Source: Candidatus Atribacteria bacterium
Lineage (GTDB): Bacteria; Atribacterota; Atribacteria; Atribacterales; Atribacteraceae
Direction: 5' to 3'
NCBI GenBank assembly: GCA_003561145.1
Contig: PWXL01000275.1
Location: 1-6,266 of the forward strand
DNA length: 6,266 nucleotides
The notes beneath the pieces are model-generated. The model made no database searches and had not been told where the DNA came from. It saw only the letters and a program-made list of their open reading frames with translations. The position numbers were made by a program, and so were the translations under genes. The first letter of the stretch is position 1. Each line of letters starts with the position of its first letter. Shown one piece after another: positions 1-6,016 of this stretch.

Positions 1-600
1 AAAGAACTCGTTTATGAAGGTTTGCTGGAACGGGAAAAAGGCCGGGGCACCTTTGTTGTGCGACCCAAGCTGAACTATGGGTTTATCCAGAGATTTGTCA
101 CTTTCCACGAAGATATGGCTCAAAAAGGATACCAGCTCAAAACGCGGGTCTTCGAGCAAAACATTGTACGGGCTTCACCGGGACTTGCTACTACCCTTGA
201 CATTGGTGAAGGCGAGGAGGTTGTTGTGATCAAGAGGATCCGGTATTTGGAAGATACTCCCCTTGTGCGTGTCGTCAATCATTTGCCGCACAAGTTATGT
301 CCCGGGATACTCAGCGAGGACTTAAATGATCGCTCCCTGTACCGGTGTTTGGGAGAAAAATTTGGTCTTCACCCCTACCGGGCGGAGATTACCCTGGAAG
401 CGGTAGTAGCTGATACACTTGACACAGAGGAATTGAGTGTTGTGAAAGGTTCTCCCATTTTCTTGATGAAGAATATAACTTTTACAGATAACGACACTGT
501 CATGGATTACTTCCAATCACGTTTCAGGGGAGACAGGGGAAAAGTAAATGTGGAAGTTTTTGAAAACAATATTGCTCGTCAGGGTAAAGAAGGGGGTTGA
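1..600 (+). CDS. GntR/HutC-family transcriptional regulator, C-terminal part (5' end outside window)
   Basis: This is a ligand-responsive DNA-binding regulator, probably the local repressor of the sugar transporter genes that follow. The frame is open from base 1 and stops at the TGA at 598-600. Its first visible residues (KELVYEGLLEREKGRGTFVV) are the last helix and the beta wing of a GntR winged helix-turn-helix, so the recognition helix and true start lie upstream. The rest, about 165 residues, has the pattern of a UTRA effector domain: a central strand with KRIRYLEDTPLVRVVNHLP, then SLYRCLGEKFGLHPYRAEITLEAV, and a C-terminal part with FTDNDTVMDYFQSRFRGDRGKVNVEV. UTRA domains usually bind sugars, sugar phosphates or related small molecules. 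The internal ATG near base 22 is not a credible start because it would remove the DNA-binding domain. Same strand as the ABC genes, 153 bp upstream of them. The family is secure; the ligand is unknown. Confidence 0.9.
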   Translation, partial: KELVYEGLLEREKGRGTFVVRPKLNYGFIQRFVTFHEDMAQKGYQLKTRVFEQNIVRASPGLATTLDIGEGEEVVVIKRIRYLEDTPLVRVVNHLPHKLCPGILSEDLNDRSLYRCLGEKFGLHPYRAEITLEAVVADTLDTEELSVVKGSPIFLMKNITFTDNDTVMDYFQSRFRGDRGKVNVEVFENNIARQGKEGG

Positions 601-644
601 TTGAGGGTATTGAAAAATCTTTGGCTAGCATAAAAAATGTACAC

Positions 645-666
645 ACTCTAAACTCTAGTTTGGAGT
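645..666. promoter_or_regulatory. Imperfect 22-bp palindrome, candidate operator for the GntR-type regulator
   Basis: Arms ACTCTAAACT (645-654) and AGTTTGGAGT (657-666) match at 9 of 10 positions around a 2-bp centre. The site lies between the regulator stop and the binding-protein start, about 90 bp before the latter. It is followed by an A-run and then Gs rather than Ts, so it is not a + strand terminator. Only weak promoter-like elements are visible nearby: TTGAAA at 610-615 with TAAAAA 15 bp downstream, and a TTGGAG overlapping the right arm. A second small dyad, TTCGG/CCGAA at 698-712, lies in the likely leader. That the local regulator binds here is inference from position and symmetry. 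Confidence 0.45.
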
Positions 667-753
667 AAAAAAGGGGGCGTTAATGTATTCTTAATTATTC
701 GGAAAAGCCGAAAGGGAAAATTATGAGAAAATCATTATAGGAGGTTCGTAAAG

Positions 754-2028
754 ATGGATCGTAAAAGTTCACTCAGCATTAAGATGTTTACAATCTTTTC
801 ACTGTTTCTCTTAGTCTTTGTATTGGCAACCGCCCAATCCGTTTTCGCCAGTCCTGATGAACAGATAGAATTGACTGTCTGGTTTGGACGAGATGCCTTT
901 ATACCCGCTGATCAGTTTGCAACCTTCCATGAAATGTATCCAAACATTACCATTACTACAGATGTTGTACCGTTGGAGGAAGTTGTGGCTGCATATACAC
1001 GCGCCTACATGGCAGGTATAGCTCCCGACATCATACAGGTGGGACAGAATGCTGTAGGACCACTCATTGCCCGTGAGTCACTGATGGATATGACTGAGTG
1101 GTTCGAGGTTTGGAAGGAAGAAGATCCCGAATTCTATGAAGATATTGCCTCATACGGCTGGGATCTGGCAAGCTGGGAAGGGGTCCCATATGGTTTAGGA
1201 ATACATTTCGGAACCAATGGTAGTTGGTTCGTGTACCGCAAGGATGTCCTGGAACGCTATGGATTTGATGCTCCACAAACATGGGATGATGTTTTAGAAA
1301 TCGCCAGAGCAGTAAAAGATGAAATGACCGGTCTTTCTTTGATTGGCTCCCGGGTTACTGAACCGATTTGGATTGTCGGTAAATTTATGGCCATGGGTGG
1401 TCAATTTGAAAACGGCATCCCTCAGATCGATTCAGAGGCAGGGCATTACTTGATCCACTTCCATCAAACCCTGGCTAGGGAAGGTTTGATACACCCCGAA
1501 ACGTTAGCATGGGATTCGGGTGAAATGAGAACCGCTTTTATTGGTGGAAGAGCCGCTATGGCTCCAATTGGCTGGAATATCTATCCCACCATTGAGGAAG
1601 AGCTGCCCTACAGGGAAAAATGGGATCAGATTCCAAATCCTTATCGTCCCGGTGCCGAGGAAGAGCGTAAACTGATGCTTATCGGGTGGCCATATTATGT
1701 CAGTGCTCAGACTGAACACCCTTATGAAGTATCCCTGGTACTTCGCTATCTTGCCAGTCCGGAGATTGTAAGTGAGGTGGCCAAGCGCTATCAACCGACC
1801 AGTACAATGAGCGTTATAGAAGATCCTGCTTATGTTGAAGCCAAGCCATGGGCTGCGGAGAAATATGCTTACATGCATGAAATGGGGCCTATGGAGGTTC
1901 ACTTAAGAGCTTCTGAAATGGAAGATCTATGGAGAGACTTATTACAGGAATCCATTACGAATGTTGACGAAGATCCTGCGGATATGGCGAGAAGATATCA
2001 GGAAGAAATGAATAAATTAATTCCATAA
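754..2028 (+). CDS. Family 1 extracellular solute-binding protein of a sugar ABC transporter
   Basis: This captures a carbohydrate outside the cytoplasmic membrane and delivers it to the permease pair encoded next. The 424-residue length is typical of MalE/UgpB-type proteins (COG1653 class). Residues 1-32 are a Sec signal peptide: basic start MDRKSSLSIK, hydrophobic core of about 18 residues, and an AXA-like site ending VFA at 30-32. No cysteine lies at the cleavage site, so it should be a free secreted or periplasmic protein, not a lipoprotein. Mature sequence begins with the usual first strand ELTVWFGRD, followed by FATFHEMYPNITITTDVVP and the APDIIQVG segment. AFIGGRAAMAPIGWN (GGRAAM at 264-269) is the conserved 'weak-spot' loop of the family. 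An AGGAGG at 739-744, 9 bp before the ATG, fixes the start. The substrate is not predictable; sugar, oligosaccharide, polyol and glycerophosphodiester binders all fall in this family. Confidence 0.92.
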   Translation: MDRKSSLSIKMFTIFSLFLLVFVLATAQSVFASPDEQIELTVWFGRDAFIPADQFATFHEMYPNITITTDVVPLEEVVAAYTRAYMAGIAPDIIQVGQNAVGPLIARESLMDMTEWFEVWKEEDPEFYEDIASYGWDLASWEGVPYGLGIHFGTNGSWFVYRKDVLERYGFDAPQTWDDVLEIARAVKDEMTGLSLIGSRVTEPIWIVGKFMAMGGQFENGIPQIDSEAGHYLIHFHQTLAREGLIHPETLAWDSGEMRTAFIGGRAAMAPIGWNIYPTIEEELPYREKWDQIPNPYRPGAEEERKLMLIGWPYYVSAQTEHPYEVSLVLRYLASPEIVSEVAKRYQPTSTMSVIEDPAYVEAKPWAAEKYAYMHEMGPMEVHLRASEMEDLWRDLLQESITNVDEDPADMARRYQEEMNKLIP

Positions 2029-2052
2029 TAAGAAAGAGGACAGAAATGCCAC

Positions 2053-2082
2053 GCGGATATCGGAGCATGCTCCGATATCCGC
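2053..2082. repeat. Perfect 30-bp palindrome between binding-protein and permease genes
   Basis: The half-site GCGGATATCGGAGCA is followed immediately by its exact reverse complement. As RNA it folds into a 13-bp stem with a CATG tetraloop. It starts 24 bp after the binding-protein stop and ends 28 bp before the permease start, leaving the permease ribosome site free. No T tract follows (AATTATCAGC comes next), so it is not a standard intrinsic terminator. In ABC operons a hairpin here commonly protects the upstream message from 3' decay, giving more binding protein than permease; that role is inferred by analogy with malE-malF. Confidence 0.8.
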
Positions 2083-2110
2083 AATTATCAGCACACCGAG
2101 GAGCTCTTTT

Positions 2111-3004
2111 ATGTCAAGTACTAAACCGGTGACAAGAAGTAGAAACAACTTATTGATAAAACAACTAACGCCCTATTTATTAATAGGGCCGGCGATTCTT
2201 ATTGTCATGGGTATTCTCGGTTATGGTGTTGGCTGGAGTTTCATGATGTCTTTACACAAGCTGAATCCCCTGACCTTCCAAAACGAATTCGCCGGACTCG
2301 CAACCTATATGGAGCTGTTTACAAGCCCGCAATTTCAAAATGCCCTTCTGAGGTCAGCGACCTTAGTTGGTGGTACAATACTTCTGGGAATAATTGTTTC
2401 TCTTAGTTTCGCTTTGAGTATCTATAAAATACAAGGGTTCAAAGGTGCAGTCCGGGCAATCAGTCTGATACCGTGGATGGTTTCTGGGATTGCCGCTGCA
2501 GTAATGTTCCGATTTCTGTTCAGTGGAAACGCTGGACTGATTAATATCATTATGGAAAGTTTCGGGTTGGCGCCGGTTGGGTGGTTAGCCCATCCTACGA
2601 GAGCTATGTTTGTCCTCATTTTAACCAATACCTGGTTTATTTCTCCTTTTTCCACTTTGATTATTCTTTCTGGCCTGCAAACTATTGATACTGAGATCTA
2701 TGATGCAGCAGCAGTTGATGGATGTTCTGGTGTGAGGACTCTAGGGCAAATAACTTTGCCTTTAATTAAGCCAATGTTTGGCTTTAGCTTGATCTGGTTG
2801 AGTTTTGCCAGCTTCAATATTTTTGACGTGGTATTGCCAACGACCGGCGGGGGGCCAGGAAGAGCTACCGAAGTATTGGCCGTGATGATGTACCGCCTTG
2901 CATTCCAGGGTTTGGACTATCCAATGGCCTCTGCAATCGTGATAGTGCTGTTGATCATCAATGCGTTTATGAGTCTTTTCTATTTGAAGACATTCAAAGT
3001 CTAA
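2111..3004 (+). CDS. Sugar ABC transporter permease, MalF/UgpA type
   Basis: One of two inner-membrane permease subunits forming the translocation pore. The 297 residues match the MalF/UgpA/AraP class (COG1175). A cytoplasmic basic N-terminus is followed by a first membrane segment at about residues 20-44, then a short periplasmic loop, several more hydrophobic helices, and a last helix at about 272-293. The ATPase-docking EAA loop is clear: EIYDAAAVDGCSGVRTLGQI begins at residue 195 and continues into TLPLIKP. The GGGPGRATEVLAVMMYRLAF stretch after it is typical of this subunit. GAGGAG at 2098-2103 sits 7 bp before the ATG. It lies 82 bp after the binding-protein gene, separated by the 30-bp palindrome, and 58 bp before the partner permease. 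There is no large N-terminal periplasmic insertion of the enterobacterial MalF kind. Confidence 0.92.
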   Translation: MSSTKPVTRSRNNLLIKQLTPYLLIGPAILIVMGILGYGVGWSFMMSLHKLNPLTFQNEFAGLATYMELFTSPQFQNALLRSATLVGGTILLGIIVSLSFALSIYKIQGFKGAVRAISLIPWMVSGIAAAVMFRFLFSGNAGLINIIMESFGLAPVGWLAHPTRAMFVLILTNTWFISPFSTLIILSGLQTIDTEIYDAAAVDGCSGVRTLGQITLPLIKPMFGFSLIWLSFASFNIFDVVLPTTGGGPGRATEVLAVMMYRLAFQGLDYPMASAIVIVLLIINAFMSLFYLKTFKV

Positions 3005-3062
3005 ATCGACATTTCAAAAGGTGTATTCATGGATCGTACAGTAAAAAGCGAGAGAGGTTAAT

Positions 3063-3896
3063 ATGAGAAAAGCTGCACGTCTTGTTATCAACAACCTCGT
3101 ATGGATTCCCGTCATCATTTTATCTGCCTGGGCCCTCACTCCTTTGATATGGGCCCTGAGTGCTTCCTTCAAGACTAGAATTGAAATTTACCAGGCTCGA
3201 ACCTTTTTGCCTGCCAATCCGAGCCTGAGGGCCTATGGTGAAGTATTAAGTTCCGATGGTTTTTGGAATTTTACCTACAACAGCACATTTGTATCAATCG
3301 TTTCGACATTCCTGGCGACTGCCATCGGTATATTGGCAGCGTACGCTTTTGCACGTTATGCTTTTCGCTGGAGACACATTTTGCTGATCCTTATCTTGGT
3401 GCCCCGGATAATTCCTCGTGTCAGTTTAGTTGTTCCTCTTTATCATATGATCGTTTCCTTTGGTTTACTTGATACAAGACTCGCTTTAGTCATAACCTAT
3501 ACAGCAACCGCAGTGCCGTTTGTTACATGGATCCTAGCGAGCTTTTTTGCAACCGTTCCAAAGAGCCTGGAAGATGCGGCAACCATTGACGGTGCTTCCC
3601 TGTGGCAGACCTTATTTTACGTTATGATACCTGTTGCTTGGCCTGGTATAGCAGCTGTATTGATCTACTGTATTCGTGAGGCATGGAACGAATTTCCTTT
3701 TGTTATGGCCTTTACCACTTCTGCAGAGTCTCGGACCCTTCCCTATCAGCTTTTCCTTCTTAGAGAGACAATGGGAATTCAAGATTGGTCTGTTGTGAAT
3801 GCATTTACAATAATTACTATTATTCCAATGGTCATTGCATTTTTAACCATGCAGCGCTATGTTGTCAAAGGTATTGTAAGCGGTGCGATCAAATAA
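3063..3896 (+). CDS. Sugar ABC transporter permease, MalG/UgpE type
   Basis: Second permease subunit, expected to dimerise with the product of the preceding gene. The 277 residues are normal for the MalG/UgpE/AraQ class (COG0395). Hydrophobic helices are visible at about 11-33, 76-98, 106-130, 140-163, 184-205 and 243-265. The EAA loop KSLEDAATIDGASLWQTLFY begins at residue 167 and runs on into VMIPVAWPG, giving the surface for the ATPase. The N-terminal 'PLIWALSASFKT' and central 'YAFARYAFRWRHILLILIL' segments are characteristic of the subunit. An AGAGAGG just upstream supports the ATG at 3063. No ATP-binding subunit gene follows, so the transporter probably borrows a shared ATPase of the MsmX/MalK kind encoded elsewhere. 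The gene is last in the transporter block before a long non-coding stretch. Confidence 0.92.
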   Translation: MRKAARLVINNLVWIPVIILSAWALTPLIWALSASFKTRIEIYQARTFLPANPSLRAYGEVLSSDGFWNFTYNSTFVSIVSTFLATAIGILAAYAFARYAFRWRHILLILILVPRIIPRVSLVVPLYHMIVSFGLLDTRLALVITYTATAVPFVTWILASFFATVPKSLEDAATIDGASLWQTLFYVMIPVAWPGIAAVLIYCIREAWNEFPFVMAFTTSAESRTLPYQLFLLRETMGIQDWSVVNAFTIITIIPMVIAFLTMQRYVVKGIVSGAIK

Positions 3897-3919
3897 ATAG
3901 TTTAGTGGGGGATGTAGGC

Positions 3920-3959
3920 ACAAAATCCCTTAACCAAGCACTGGGAGAGTTGGTTTTGT
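3920..3959 (+). terminator. Weak candidate terminator after the permease genes
   Basis: AACCAA (3932-3937) and TTGGTT (3950-3955) can pair around a 12-nt loop, and the flanking ACAAAA (3920-3925) can alternatively pair with TTTTGT (3954-3959). The right side is T-rich. The stem is short and AT-rich, so termination here is only a possibility supported by position just after the last transporter gene. Confidence 0.22.
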
Positions 3960-4350
3960 CATTATCATCATTGCTGTCTAAAATAATCCATAATCCAATA
4001 CAAACTTCCCACAATTATATCCTTTTGGACTGATTATAGCAGTAATTTGGTAATATATTTTATTAATTTCATATTATATATTGTCCAAAAAGCATAAATG
4101 GACTTTCCCGATTATTGTGACGCATTGCCTCTTAACTGTCAGCTTAAAAAGTTGTTTCACAAGATTATCGGATTTGGGAAGCACCAGTAAGTAGTTCACC
4201 TGCCAGCTGAACGTGAACCAAAAAGTAGATATTTAATGAACCGTTCAATTTTCCATCCGCCATTCAAGGTCTGTGAAGGCATTGAAAATGAAGATCAAAT
4301 TTGGAAAAGAAATGAGAAAGAGCTGTATGTCCAAAGTTTTTATTTTTTAA

Positions 4351-4357
4351 AGGGAGG
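4351..4357 (+). promoter_or_regulatory. Ribosome binding site fixing the dehydrogenase start
   Basis: AGGGAGG lies 7 bp before the ATG at 4365. An earlier in-frame ATG at 4236 would add 43 residues but has no such site and would place residues unlike the family ahead of the usual N-terminal strand. The later start is preferred. Confidence 0.8.
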
Positions 4358-4364
4358 ATTGAGT

Positions 4365-5411
4365 ATGTATTCACTGGCAGTCGTTGAACCGGGAAAAGTA
4401 GAGATTGTAGAGCTTCCTGAGCCCGAACTTGGAGCCTATCAGGTTAAAATCAGGAATAAAATGGCTGCTCTTTGTAATGCTACGGACAAGAAAATCATTG
4501 AGGGTCATTTTCAGGGTCTTGATCGCTATCCGTTACTGCTCGGACATGAGTCCGTAGGTATTGTGGTTGAAACCGGTGATAAAGTCCGTTACATTCAGGC
4601 GGGTGACCGGGTAATTGGAGGTTTGGTTTTGCAGCCAGCCAGTAAATCTTTTGCTTCTGGTTGGGGAGGATTTTCCCAATTTATTATGGCAACTGATCAT
4701 AGAGCGATGGTAGAGGATGGAGTGGCCGATGCAGAGCATGGTTGGGTCGAGGTAAACGAGGTCCAACGGTCGATACCGGACGATATACCCCTAGAAGCAG
4801 CGGTGTGCCTGTGTACTTGGAGAGAAGTCCTTGGGGGATTCGATGATTTTGGTTTGAAAAGAGGAGATCGAATAATGGTCTTTGGGGCTGGACCGGTCGG
4901 TCTCAGTTTTGTGAAATTCGGCAAGCTCTTAGGACTGAAATTCATAGGCGTTGTAGACCCCTTGCCAGAAAAACGGAAAAAGGCGGAACAGATGGGAGCC
5001 GACCAGACATTTTCCTTCGATGAGCCGGAACTGAGAAGTTTGCCAGAAATACTCGGTCAAAAGGTTGATGCCGTGATTGATGCTGTGGGTAAACCTGAGA
5101 TCATCAACCGAGGTCTTCCCTGGTTGAAGATGAGTGGAGCGATCTGCATATACGGGGTGATCGATGCTCCGGCTATAACGATTGAAAAGCAAGATGCTCC
5201 CTTCAATTTCAACGTGTTGATCCACCAGTGGCCGACTCGATTCAGGGAAGCAGCAGCCCAGGAGCCACTGCTGAAGTGGATCAAGGAAGAAAAATTATCT
5301 TACAGAGATTTTGTCACCGCTGTCTATCCCTTTGAAAAGTATAGTGAAGCGATCGAATTGGCCTTGTCAGGAGATGCACTGAAGGTATTGTTACGCTTTG
5401 AAGAGGAATAA
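4365..5411 (+). CDS. Zinc-type medium-chain alcohol/polyol dehydrogenase
   Basis: Probably oxidises a sugar, polyol or sugar-derived alcohol to a ketone (or the reverse) with NAD(H) in the cytoplasm. The 348 residues from the ATG at 4365 match the MDR family length. The N-terminal GroES-like domain has C37 with T40-D41 (CNATD) and the GHE motif at 60-62, which give catalytic zinc ligands and the proton-relay region; C148 or C150 in AAVCLC is the likely third ligand. The Rossmann domain has GAGPVG at 174-179, and D198 at the end of the second strand (GVVDP) suggests NAD rather than NADP. The four-cysteine structural zinc lobe, normally around residues 90-110, is absent: C37, C148, C150 and C261 are the only cysteines. 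Residues 111-135 (AMVEDGVADAEHGWVEV) form a charged insertion whose role I do not know. The next gene starts 29 bp downstream, so the two probably share a transcript. The exact substrate is not determinable. Confidence 0.88.
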   Translation: MYSLAVVEPGKVEIVELPEPELGAYQVKIRNKMAALCNATDKKIIEGHFQGLDRYPLLLGHESVGIVVETGDKVRYIQAGDRVIGGLVLQPASKSFASGWGGFSQFIMATDHRAMVEDGVADAEHGWVEVNEVQRSIPDDIPLEAAVCLCTWREVLGGFDDFGLKRGDRIMVFGAGPVGLSFVKFGKLLGLKFIGVVDPLPEKRKKAEQMGADQTFSFDEPELRSLPEILGQKVDAVIDAVGKPEIINRGLPWLKMSGAICIYGVIDAPAITIEKQDAPFNFNVLIHQWPTRFREAAAQEPLLKWIKEEKLSYRDFVTAVYPFEKYSEAIELALSGDALKVLLRFEEE

Positions 5412-5440
5412 ACAAATTAAATGCAAGAAAGGGGTTTTTC

Positions 5441-6015
5441 ATGAAATCAAATAAAGTGACTATCGGATTAATAGGAGTAATTCATCCAAACATGCCGGGT
5501 AATGACCAGGACGTGTTTCAGAAGGTATCTCAATCTTTAGACAAGGTGAAGGACCAGATGGATTTTGAATATGTTGTTTGGCCTGAACTTTTAGGTATCG
5601 AGGAGGAAGCGGAAAAGGCCTCCCGCTTCATTGATGATAAGGGTGTCGATTTTACCTTTATTTTTAGTGCAAGTCTTGGAGTAGATCGGGTTTTGTTGCC
5701 TCTCGCCAGAATGAAAAGTGCCATAGGCTTGTGGTCTGCGCAGGAACCCAAAAAAGCGGAGTTTTGCAATTGAATTCCTTTTATGGGTTAGACATGTATG
5801 GAGCTATTCTCGGGAAATATTTTGATCAGTATTAAATACCTTTCAAATGGTTGTACGGATACCCGGATTCGGAATTATTCCAGGAACGTTTCCAAATTAC
5901 TCTTTTGGCTATGAAAGCACTAAAAAAGGTAAGAAATGCCCGGATTGGTTTAGTTGGTGGCATTGCTAAAGGTTTTGAAGATATGTACTTTGACGAACGC
6001 ATTATAAAGAGGAGG
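5441..6015 (+). pseudogene. Broken, 3'-truncated sugar isomerase-like gene (L-fucose/L-arabinose isomerase type, tentative)
   Basis: The reading begins at ATG 5441 with AAAGGGG a few bases upstream. It gives an alpha/beta N-terminal sequence (KVTIGLIGVIHPNMPG, FEYVVWPELLG, VDFTFIFSASLGVDRVLLPLARM) resembling the first domain of FucI/AraA-fold isomerases (COG2407 class), enzymes that interconvert aldoses and ketoses. The original frame stops at 5771-5773. Moving back one base at the A6 run (5750-5755) restores good protein: SGVLQLNSFYGLDMYGAILG, then an in-frame TAA at 5833-5835, then IPFKWLYGYPDSELFQERF, KKVRNARIGLVGGI and FEDMYFDERIIKRR. Sense then gives way near 6015 to unrelated sequence. 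About 190 codons survive, well under half of a typical family member, and the later metal- and substrate-binding domains are missing. One lesion could be a sequencing error; three point to a real pseudogene. The isomerase assignment is moderate, the broken state strong. Confidence 0.75.
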
Positions 6016-6016
6016 C

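Larger units (their letters stand above)
3897..4364. other. 468-bp non-coding stretch with several dyads, between transporter and enzyme genes
   Basis: I see no convincing gene here. The region is AT-rich around 3985-4090. It holds three inverted repeats: TTTTGGAC (4023-4030) with GTCCAAAA (4083-4090), enclosing AATATAT/ATATATT (4052-4058 and 4076-4082); CCGAT..TTGTGA (4108-4120) with TCACAA....ATCGG (4157-4171), each arm interrupted by a few unpaired bases; and GTTCAC (4194-4199) with GTGAAC (4213-4218). It probably carries the end of the transporter transcript and the promoter and leader of the enzyme genes, but no -35/-10 pair stands out. The open frame running from about 4236 into the dehydrogenase lacks a ribosome site and protein-like family sequence. 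Confidence 0.5.

Noticed and set aside
754..763. Shared 10-mer ATGGATCGTA at 754 and 3029
   Set aside because: Ten-base matches are expected by chance several times in a window of this size, and the flanks do not extend the match.
2053..2082. Palindrome as an intrinsic terminator
   Set aside because: No T tract follows on either strand, and the genes on both sides belong to the same transporter.
3785..4033. Open frame overlapping the end of the second permease and the gap
   Set aside because: It overlaps the well-supported permease in another frame and its cysteine- and isoleucine-rich translation resembles no protein family I know.
4236..4364. 43-codon upstream extension of the dehydrogenase
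   Set aside because: No ribosome site before 4236, the residues do not look like the family, and a strong AGGGAGG precedes the ATG at 4365.
4533..5284. Minus-strand open frames under the dehydrogenase
   Set aside because: They are antisense shadows of a strongly supported gene, without ribosome sites or family features.
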